A stretch of DNA of 64,000 bases from Dendrolimus kikuchii (lineage: Eukaryota > Arthropoda > Insecta > Lepidoptera > Lasiocampidae), in NCBI GenBank assembly GCA_019925095.2, contig CM034410.1, forward strand, positions 15,792,436 to 15,856,435, in the 5' to 3' direction. This document shows, in pieces, positions 41,447 through 53,400 of this stretch (the first letter of the stretch is position 1; the number at the start of each line of letters is the position of its first letter). The notes beneath the pieces are model-generated. The model did no database searches and was not told the origin of the DNA. It saw nothing but the letters and a program-made list of their open reading frames with translations. Made by a program: the position numbers and the translations under genes.

Positions 41447-44400
41447 CTTAAAAAAAGATATCATTAGTGGCCGGTTCCTCTATCTTAGACCACATATCTT
41501 TAAAGGCCATTTACATGGAGAGAGTTTTTTTACCAAGATACGATTGTCAAAAGCAAAAAAAAATATTGTCATGTAAACCGCCAGGTGGTAGGGTATCTGC
41601 CCATCTGGATGGCTACCACCCCTGGTCTAGAGTATGCCGCCATAAGAACCTTGAATTGTATTCCGGCATTAGTGGCCAGGTTCCAGACTCCCTCAAGAGA
41701 GCAGCGGCGCATTGGTAACCGCTTATCATTAGGTGGGCTGTCTGCCTGTCTGCTGAACTCATGCAATAAAAAAAAAAACTAAACATATGATATCGTACGT
41801 AGAAGGGCGATAATCGCCTGTTCATTTAATACTGACGTCTCTGTGTAAACAAAATACAAAATACCGAGCTCGAAAGGCAAGTCTCGCATTGAAATCGGTT
41901 CAAAATGCTTTGTACGATACTCGTATGAAGTTGAAAAAATGTCATACGAGTTCTACTTTAGAGTATTCGAGAAATTGTAGGCAAATAACTTAATGCGGTT
42001 TGTTTCGTAGTATACACAAAGCTCTTGGTGATAATTACCTTACGATTATCGTATGACATACTCGTAGGCGAGTTTTTGTTTTTTGTTAAATGTAAACATG
42101 TCAATGCGTTTATTGTCTAAAGAGTATCGCCTGCGAAAATAGTATACGATTTTCGCATATATATAGAGATAAACTCTCTTCATGTAAATGGCGGTTGACA
42201 CTGTACATTACACGCCTCTTGTAATACATGTTAAGAACAGAACATGAGCCAATAATGAATCTTAGTTAGTAGGCCAAACTTATACAAAGAGAATAAAATA
42301 ATTAAATAAAATTTATATTAAAGTTATGTCATCAAAACTTAGTCAAATAAACAATTGTAGTCAATGCAAAAATTTTAAAAAGTATAAAAGTCGGTATATA
42401 TGTATATTGTCAATGCCAATTTTGACATTAGATGTATGGAGCTTATGTCAAATTTTAACCGATAGTAAAGCTGTATTTTATATTGCAGGAGATCAGTAGA
42501 CAGGCAGACGATCCACTTGATGAAAAACGGTTACCATCGCCTATGGACATTTGCAACATCAAAGTTGCTACAAATGCGCTGCTGCTCTCTTAAGGGAGAC
42601 TGGAACCTGGTCACTAATGCCGGAACACAACTCAAGGTTGTTATGGCGACATACTTCAGACCAGGGGTGGTAACCATCCAGTCGGGCAAATGCCCTACCA
42701 CCTGGCTGTGGGTTGTTAAGTTGCCTCTTACGACAGGCCACCCGGCCGCAGGATATTGTATCCTTTCTCCGTTCCTGCACGGATAAAAATTATTGGTGGA
42801 GGTGTTTAAAACTGAAACAACCACTCACTGGTATTTTATACTAGCGTGTTATACGAGGTAACGATGTAAACACTTGTGTGCTTGGCGGCCATTACGTGCG
42901 ATTCCTTTTTGTTACACCCGACCACGTCCCGCTCTCAGGATCGTGGTCCTGTGCGAGTCACGGTCAAGGGTGAGTCGCTTTTAAGGGCGATTGCTCATAC
43001 TACGCAAATGAACGGTCGGTAAGATGTAGGAACCGGGCTTAATAGAGTCTGACCAGCGAGTCAAATGGCGGCAAATTCATCGCATGAATGAAATGAATAC
43101 ATGAAAAACCCGATTTGGCACTTTTGTGTTTTTATATTAATGTAACTAATAAAACTACGTTTTAACGGTTTTAAGCGCGGTAGTTTATTTGATTTTTATT
43201 ATTCCGACGTTACGGCCTCTTTTCGGTAGCCGTGATCACGGAAGACAAAGATGTCAAGTTTCAATGAGTATTGCCACTTACTACTAACAAAATTAAAATT
43301 AATAATTGAAATGAGAAAGTTGGCGGTAGGCTACATAAAACTTTAACAATACTCATTGACACTTGACATCTTTGTCTTCCGTGATCACGGCTAATGAAAA
43401 GTGGCCGAAACGTCGGAATAATAAAAATCAAATAAATTACCGCGTTTAAAACCGCTCACGTATGGAAGCGAGAGTTGGGTATGGAAGAGAGAGCATGAAA
43501 GTAGAGTAAACGCGGTCGAGATGCGAGCACTGCGCAAAATCTGCGGAGTGACGCTCGCGGACCGCGTTCGTAATACCGAAGTAAGGAAGAGAGTTGGTCT
43601 GAAAGAGAGTGTCGGGGTGAAGGTAAGGGAAGGAATGATCCGGTGGTTCGGGCATGTGGAAAGAATGCATGATAAAAGAATGACTAAACAGATATACAAT
43701 TCAAAAGTGGATGGATGCAGAAGTCGTGGAAGGCCACGACACACCTTCCATGATCAGATTCATCGTGTACTAGCAAAAGGTGATGTAAGGAGCCTTAAGA
43801 ACAGACGAGCGTGCATGACAAGACTTATGAATGTGAAAGAAGCAAGTGAGGTGTGTAAGAATAAGCCTAAATGGCGCTCTGTTGTTCGTGCCTACCCCGC
43901 AAGGGAACTGGCGTGAAGTTATTATGTATGTATGTTAAAACCGTTAAAACGTAATTTTATTATATATACTAGTCGCGAAAACTTAAGAAAATATGAATGT
44001 ACCTACTTTGTTTCGGTTTCACTTCATATCTGTGGATGTTTTCATATCTGTCAAATAATTAGTCACAAACATTTCTTCGCATGTTGTTTTTTTGTTACAT
44101 TTTTGACCTTGAACCAGTTGAAGATATTTCGAATTTGCCGCCATTTAGTTATGCCTTGTTGTGCCTAATGCCATGTCTAAACATTAAAGCTATTTAAAAA
44201 AAAATATATCTGAAATAGACTATATAAACGATGGACAACACGATGAAATTTTTTTTTAGATTTCTTGTCTGTTTGTCGGTTTATCTGTTTGTTCGGGATT
44301 AACGTAAAAACTACGAGGCTGATTTCGATGCGGTTTTCGCTGATCGACAGTTCATTCTTAGACTTAAAATTTGCGCTATTTTTTATCCCGAAAATGGGAG

Positions 44401-47400
44401 CGGTTTATAATTGTTCAGGTGCGTAAAATTTTTACATCATAATTATTTATATATATATATATTATCTCAGGCTCTTTTTTTACTTTTTTTAAATACATAT
44501 AGAAGTTGTATATTACAACAATTACTGTATGAGCTATATGTTTAAATTATTAAACAAATAATGTATTCTATCTCATTCTCTCGCAGGCTTAGTTCTATAG
44601 ATTTTTATGTGTTTATCTACTTTTAGTGTGTCGCTTTTTCGTTTCTAAAGAAGTTTCACTTCAAAAAATTAACTGGCCGTACGTCATTACATTTCTTTAA
44701 AGTACTAGGAGAACAAAAAATGCAGGAGTAAATAGTACGTATATACCTCTGGTAAGAAGAACTCGGCGGCAATCACATATGGTATTGGCGCTGGTCCTAG
44801 GTTGTATACGAAGCAGTAAGCGTATATGAGGACAACAGTTAACCAATGTGGTGCCCAATGCAGCTGGAGTTGTGTTCCTAGTAGCAACAAACATACTCCT
44901 GATGCCAAGGTTGTTACTATCAGGAGGTACTGGAAGCAAAGTAACACACATATATAATAAATAATTGTAAGTACATTGTATGTATATACAATATAATTAT
45001 ATAATTAAGAAATATTTGAGAGAGTGAATTTGTATATACGTATATACAAATTCACTATCTATACTAATATTATAAAGCTGAAGAGTTTGTTTGTTTGTTT
45101 AAATGTGTTAATCTCAGGAACCGCTGGTCCGATTTGAAAAATTCTTTCAGTGTTGAATAGTACATTTATCGAGGAAGGCTATAGGCTATATTATATTTTA
45201 AAAAAAATTTGGGGACATATTCAAGACGAATTCAATACCTTTCTAGAACTTTTTGAATTATTCAATTCGGACGTTTCATTCAAAAGATATCGCGATATTT
45301 AAAATATAAGTATTAGTGTTGTAGCCAAATATACTAATATTGTTTGATTGAACGCGCTAATCTCAGGAACTACTGATCCGATTTGAAAAAGTCTTTCAGT
45401 GTTGAATAGCACATTTATCGAGGAAGGCTATAGGCTATATATCATCACGCTAATACCAATAGAAGCGGAGCACCAATGAAGAATGTTTCAAAATCGGAGG
45501 GTTTTGAAAGCAAATTCCACGCGGACGACGCACAGCTAGTTTCAAATATTTTCTAACCTTTGTATTGAATTTATCTTCAGTCACTAATAAGCCATAAAGA
45601 CGAAATACGAATAAAAATTAGGCGCTTATAAACATTTGGAGTTGTATAATTGTGCTGAGAGTCAACTATTTATAATAATGATCTTGAAGCTATCAAACGA
45701 GTCGTGGAGTGGAGACTTCATCTCGGCAACCGTAGGAAGTCTTTCAGCCTAATGGATCGGGGAAAGCCTTAGTCCAGCAGTAGACAAGGGTTGGCTGACA
45801 ACTATGTCATTGTGTGCAAACTTCTGCTATTCTATATCTATGGGGAACAGAGTAGTAACTCTTTTTTTACCGCGTTCTCGTTTCTTTCTTTTTTCAAATA
45901 CGAAGTCATTAGAATTTTAAGAAAAATCTGCGCCGAACTTATTTGATTATCAGGTAGGTTTGGCGTAGTTGGTTAAATATTTAATTAAGAGAGCAGCAGC
46001 GCATTTGTAGCACGTTTGGTGTTGCAAATGTCCATAGGCGATGGTAACCGCTTTCCATCAAGTGGGCCTTCTGCCTGTCTGCTGAATTCCTGCAATAAAA
46101 AAAAATATTTACCCTTCTTCCGAGTCGATCAACCAGGGCACCACACAAGAAAGAAGCTACCAGGAAATCAACTGCCAAGAATATTGTACATTGGTTAGCT
46201 TCCATCGAAGGAGTTGCTTCTTTAAACAGCGGTTCGGCGTATACTTGCAACACTATAATCCCCATCAGTACCGTGTATGCCATCACAAGTAAAGCAACGA
46301 TTACAGCTCGGATTGATGATTTCGATTTTCCTGCAATTATAGAAAGAACGATTTCTTGCAATTAAATCAATGTCACCTCCTACATTTTTTGTGATCTTAG
46401 TAATCCTAGTATCATACATAGTCGCCGTGTGCGAGGACTCGTCTTTTAAAATACAATAAATACGGTTACTCAAAGAGGAAGAGAGAGAGAGAGAGAAAGA
46501 AATTTTATAAGATTTTCTCATGGGGAAAATTGTTTTAGTAAAGATCAGCAGTAATCTACCATCATGTAAGGGTTCCATCTACTCTGACCACTATCACTTT
46601 TAGGCCCTAGTGGAAGCACTCCTCATTCCACGCTAACACTCCCAAGACTATCAGGAAATCTAAGCCAGCTAAATGTAAAGAAAATGTAACTATATGCTCT
46701 ATATCTTAAAAAACAGACCCAATTTTATATTTTCATTAATATATTCTCAAATTGTATATTCGAAATTATAAAAAGGTGATATGCAGGGTAACAATGAATA
46801 TTTTTTTGGAGTTTACTTCTTAAGCGTCATAAGGAGTAAAATACATACATAACTTCACTCCAGTTCCCTTGCGGGGTAGGCACGACCAACAGAGCGCCAT
46901 TCAGGCTTATTCTTACACACCTCACTTACTTCTTTGACATTCATAGCTCTTGTCATGCACGCTCGTCTATTCTTAAGGCTCCTGACATCACCTTCTGCTA
47001 GTACACGATCAATTTGATCACGGAAGGAAGGTGTGTCGTGGCCTTCCACGACTTCTGCATCCACATGCCCGAACCACCGGACCATTCCTTTCCTTGCCTT
47101 TACCCCGACACTCTCTTGCAGACCAACTCTCTTTCTTACTTCGGTATTACGCACGCGGTCCGCGAGCGCCACTCCGCAGATTTTGCGCAGTGCACGCATC
47201 TCGACCGCGTTTACTCTACTTTCATGGAGTAAAATAATAAAACTTAATTTAAAATTATTACATATTTCTTTCAAAACACCGTCTGTATTAGAGCGAACAA
47301 AAAATACGCAATTTTCATGATGCAGTGATAATGATCACCTCCTCTATACTAACATGCTTCTCAAGATTAGTTTTAGCGAAAGTACTATTATATTTTTGTC

Positions 47401-50400
47401 AGGCATTCTGTTATTACTTATATGTTTTAGTCTTTAATTAATATGTCGGTGAGTGTATTTTTGTTTATATGTGTATTTTCTACTAACTAAATAGTTATCT
47501 GTCTGTTTTATTCTTTGTCCGTGCAGGAACGGAGAAAGAATACAATTTCCTGCGGCTCGGCGGCCTGTCGTAAGAGGCGACAAAACAACCCACAGCCAGG
47601 TGGTAGGGCATTTGCCTGACTGGATGGCTACCTCCCCTGGTCTAAAGTATGTAGCCATAACAACCTTGGGTTGTGTTCCGGTATCCCTTAAGAGAGCAGC
47701 AGCGTATTTGTATCACCTTTGGTGTTGCAAATGTGCATAGGCGATGATAACCGCTTTCCATCAAGTGGGCCGTCTACCTGTCTGCTGGACTCCTGCAATA
47801 AAATAAAATAAAGTTTTTCTTGTAACCGCCCTTACTCGGCCGCATTCGGCCACTGTCGCCGCGTACTTACACATATTTTATGTTTAAGGAGTAAACTCTA
47901 GTGGTGCGTCGGAGCTGACACACACAAAATTTTTTTTTAGCTGTGTAATAGAAGGCAGGATAAGTATAGTATGATTAGTTAAGATTTCATAACGTACTTA
48001 AGAATTGCCATTCTGACTCTGCTTTCATGTTTTGGATTTCTGGTTTCATTTTGAGAAGTTCCATCGCAGCTGCTGGATCTGTAAATATGATAGGATACAC
48101 AGTCGTGGAATGAAAATGTTTGCAAGTTTTCAAATTAATTCATTTAACGTTGCGCGAGCACATGGTACCTTTTCAAACTAAGTCACAGAACAGACTGTTC
48201 CACAGAAAATTATGTTTAACTATTTGACAATAAGGTTTATAATTGCTTACATGGAAGTTGTTCGATTTCTATCTTGTTAAAGAATATTTTTACTGGTTTT
48301 TTCATATTTATGCTAAGCGTAGTGATTATAACCTCTTTGTTTCTTATTGTTAATCTCAGCGTCTGTCATTGTCAATATTGCAATATTCTTTATTCACGTT
48401 TCTGTATTTTATAAACGTAACATTTTCTTAAATGTTGACAGTACTGTTTCTTGTACTCGAGCAAGCAAAATCGACTTTAAGATGACGAACATTTTCATTC
48501 CGCGGCTGTACATACGGACGAAGTTGTGCTAGATTTATGTGTATTCAAACCCATATCATAGAAGAAGAACATTGTAAAATGATAATCTTTCAATAAAAAC
48601 CCTAACTCGTAACACTGTGCAATCCATAGATATAATATAATTATATAAAACAGATGAGCCTCTATAGCATAAAATACCAAAATATCAACTACTTCACCCA
48701 ATAGATGGTACCTCAATCGGTATTATATTCCTATAAATACCACTAGATGGGGTTTTAATCGAATATTCTATAAATTCCATTAGATGGTACTCTTAATTTA
48801 TTCAAAATTGGAACAAAGACAGAATAAATTTATAATTTAAAAACTAAAATAAACCAGTTGATAAATGATAAGCAAACTCAGTCTGTCGGTTTTTTATAGG
48901 ATTCATTTCGGAGAGTGTGCGGTTGAACTGTTTGACTGATTCCCCCTACACCATTCCATCTTCGGACCACAAGACGCTCTGGTTTGCGCCACGCATGCAC
49001 CACTTAGGCACGTTTGATGCGTACGGCAGAATTGTGGAATGCACTACCAGAGTCCGTGTTTCCAGAAAAGTACAATCCGGGAATCTTCAAGTCTCGTGAT
49101 AACGGTGACCGAAAACATCACGATAAAACCCGCACATCGAGATAACCGATGTGTCAAATCCGCCAAGCGGACATTGAGAAGCGTGGCAGGTATACTGTCC
49201 ATTTCTTTAAACAGCTGGAAGGCTCGAGCCCAACAATGGGACGTCTACGGGCTGTTATTATTATTATAAAGTAATTAAGGACGTTGGGAGGACGTTTCAT
49301 TATCAGGTCATTTACATCTATCATAGTTGAAAGTTTGCATTAAGATAATAATTATGACAATAAATACTAATGACAAGAATTATTTCTATTAAAGGTACAA
49401 ATTATAGTGTCTACTGATAACGCTTTACGCATAAACACTGAAATTAAACATCGTAATTATCTTATGGCTGTGCATATTGCATCTTTATGAGTAAACCAGA
49501 AGACCGTGGGTCGCGGTCGCTGGATTTCTTTATAACGTGGTAAAGCCATGCCAGAATCATTGTCCTGGCTCTTAAGGCAGGCTCGATCAATACATGAGGG
49601 CCTGAAAGATCTCAAATGAAAGGAGTGATTGTCGAAGCTACGCTCTCTAGTAAAGATAGATGGTTAGCCGTAGCCTCCTTCTGCGAGTCTGTTATGGCCC
49701 AGAAGGAGGCGGCTGAGAGAGAAAAGGAGGAGAACGCATCAGCGGACCCCATTCGCAGAAAGCAAATGCGTACTCCTCCGTAATTCCATTACAGGCGGCC
49801 ACGTGGAACCGAGAGAAAAAGAGGAATTCCCCCTCTTGTTGGTGAAGAGGGTGTCCTTCCCCGCACACTCTTAGTGAAAGGCCAAGCGTGGGATCGCCAC
49901 AGATGTAATGTGTCAGTACTAGTTCCTGGGGAGACCCATGAGAGCGTAGGAGAGGGACGTAGGTTTAGTGGGTAGTCTGACGGTGGGCAACCCCGGGGCC
50001 TCCACTGGAGGCACGTTAGGAATACGCTCGTTCAGGAGTCCCACACATCCCTCAGTGTAAAGCCTCCCGAGGATGGTGTCCAATGACATACTTCCTGCGT
50101 TAAAAAAAGGCTAGAAAAAAATTACTTCAGCGCCATCTCTTATTTATGTATGTATCTTCTACTGAGTAATACAATTGGTTCTTATAAGACATGGCCACGC
50201 TGCGCCTTAGATTTACATTTTCTAATACATGCTTACCGTTTACTTCTTCTAAGATCCTCTCAATTCTTGGGTCTAGTTGTAGTTTTATTCTTGATATCTC
50301 AGCTTCTACTTCTTTTGATGTCACGTCCACTCTTCTGTAAAATGCTATTGATTTTGCAGCTTCCTGAAAAATATAACACTATTGTTTCAAAAGTCATAAA

Positions 50401-53400
50401 AGAAATCTTACTAACGCCTGATTTCGATATCTTGAGCTGAGAGATTTTGCTCTTTCTGTCCCTTATTACGTCTTTGTCTTATTGAGTATGCACTAATTGC
50501 TAGAACTTCATTAATTCTTAGATAGATAACTATGAAGAGAAAATATCTATTTCTTTTTGTTCGGGAGTTTCTTGCCCCTTCCTCATGTATGACCTTCAAA
50601 AATGTTCTCCAGTGGAACTTATTTTGAACAAAAACTTTTGAATTTGATTAAAAATTAATACCTCTTCTTTTCCCTGCTGCATCAAAAATACAGGCGATTC
50701 CTTCAATGAAGCCAACAGTACTATATACACGATAGACAGAGATAGATGAACGTAGACTACTGTTTTGTAACTGAAGTATCCTCCCCACGAATAGGACATC
50801 AAAAGGCCGAGGAAGTAAGAAGTGACTATACTAGAAGTTAGCGCTCCACGTATAGCATCTTGGGATATTTCTGCTATGTATATTGAAGATGCTACTTGAC
50901 CAGCTGCTCCGATTCCGAGGATCGCCATTGCTAATATTACCAGGGGCACATAGTTTGTAAGAGTTAATATTGTCCATGATATCTGAAAAACGTAGGATTT
51001 ATATATAGAAAATCTTTTTTCATTGGGCAGCTGACAAATGAACGGTTACAACACTAGAAACGAAGCCAACGTGTTACCAGCCTTGAAGATGGGATAGAAG
51101 GGTCAAACAGAAGACGTCGATTAGTTGAAGGTTAACCGTTTCACGGCGATATTCTGTGACAGCGTGGTATCACCAATCAAGTCCTAAGAGCGGTCAAGAT
51201 AACGATTCCAGCATGGTCCTACTATGTCGAAAAATTGCTTGATAAATCATAGATTACGATAAAAAATTACACAAAAAGTGACTAATGACTTTTGATAGTT
51301 TACTTATCACTTAAAGGAGCATGGATCATTTATTTCCTTACTTATAGTTAATTAGATATTATTTAATGACTATGATTAAGACATAAATAGATTCAAGCAA
51401 AAAATATAAATAATATTTTGCAAAAATATTTTTTTATTTAAGAAACTGATAATCTAAGTTACCAGGAATGCATAAGTTTTATAGAATGTGTGCTTACCAC
51501 AAAGGGCAATCCGAAAGACATAGCCGTGTACTTTCTCCCGTATGTATTTAATGCATAAGTGCATAACGGCGTAGCGAGCAACGCTCCAACATTGGCCATA
51601 CTTCCTAAAAGTGAAATTTCCAAAGTACCCATTGGTGAAGACAGTACTGTGACATTGGAACCAAAGTTGGCCACGTTATATGATGGCCAGGCGAAAGCAA
51701 ATCCAGTTAGAACCACTAAATACGAAACTGAAAAAATAATATTAAAAACAATTAATTATTACTAGTGAATTAGGGTAAAGTATGCATTATTGACACCCTC
51801 CTTAATGATTGGCACCATATTAATTTATTCAAAAAACTACGAAAACTTAATATAGTTTAAAAAAGCGAAATATACCTTTGTCAAATGCCACACGCAAGGA
51901 AAAAATATTCTTTAACTAGTTCTAGTTTTTTTACATAATATAATGTAATTATAATACAAAATTAAGTCCATATACTTATAGTATACACAACAAATAGAGA
52001 CGAGTCGAAGCCAACATGATTTAAAGTTAATACAATGAATGACATGGACCATCATGCTCACATGTGTAGACCTGGGACTAAAATGAGAACCCAGAATGAT
52101 GATAACCCCGCTTTTATTATCAAATCAGAACTAAACACTAGAATGATGATAACAATTTGTCGCCTCTGCTCCTATTTGTGATATAACAATGTTGTGTACA
52201 TGACTCCCTGAGGCACGATTAAACCCATGAGGTTTCTGTGCCACAGTTCAAATGTGTTTCTAATGTATATGAATGTAAGCATATGGGATAATAAATTAAT
52301 GAAAAAAACATGTTGTTTCTGAGAACGTAGATATTTGTTAGTGAATTGCAAAACGCGATTGCAGCGCCATCTATTTTGCTAATCTATCTATTCAAAGGAA
52401 ACGACTTCATTTATCGGGATAAAATATATCCTAGGTATTAGCTCGGGTTATAAGCCAGCATTATGTCGAGTTTCATTGATATACATTAAGGAGTTTCGAA
52501 AAAATATGAGATCGCAGCGCCATCTTTTTCACTATTTTCGTCTATCCCACGGAAAAATGTTATTTATCGGGATAAAAAGTATCCTAAGTTACAACCCGGG
52601 ATATTAGCTAGCTCCGTTTCGAGTTTCATTTAAATTCGTTTAATAGTTTGGTAAAATTGCATAAAGGCGGAACCTGAAAATTACGCATTTTTTGTATTCA
52701 AAGACTTTACATATGGTTTTCTATGGTACAATAACGACACTAAAATCATCGGTAAGCTATCATTTAGGCAAAAAATTAATAAACAATACAATTAATTAGG
52801 TACGAAATACGTGCATTATATCGCTAGAAATAATGTTCAATTTTAGCGTGACGACTTACCTACTAATTATAATAAAAACACAATTATTTTAATTTTGGGA
52901 TTAGTCTGCAAATGTAACATATATGACACGATCAAAATAATTAATAATTATAAAATCAAATATTACGGCATTGCTAAAAAATCACGACATTTTGTAATTT
53001 GTAAGTAAAACCTCAGATTAATAATATTGAGAGACAAAGTTTTTACCTCACTTTGCTAAATGTCAGGCAAAGGAACTAAACCCGTACAGCATGAATATCA
53101 ATATTATTCAATCAAACTGAACATCTTTGAATGACATAAAAATACGGAATTTTAGATTTTTCACATTATTGTGATTAAGATCATTATTATATTTTTGTAG
53201 TTTGTATATATAATTACCGACAACATGCAATACTAATGTTAGACAAACAACATATAGGTGTGAGGGGTGTTCGAAGGTTATGGCAAGGACAGTGGGTTAG
53301 GTTAGGTTATCTTTAGACCAAAGCCCGCGAGCCGAGCGAGCGAAGCGAGCGTGCCGCGGCAGCGGCCGGCGATTGGCAGAACCGACTTTAACTTTTATTA

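Noticed and set aside
53286..53305. Telomere-derived array (TTAGG)n
   Set aside because: Only two units on each side; too short to claim telomeric origin.
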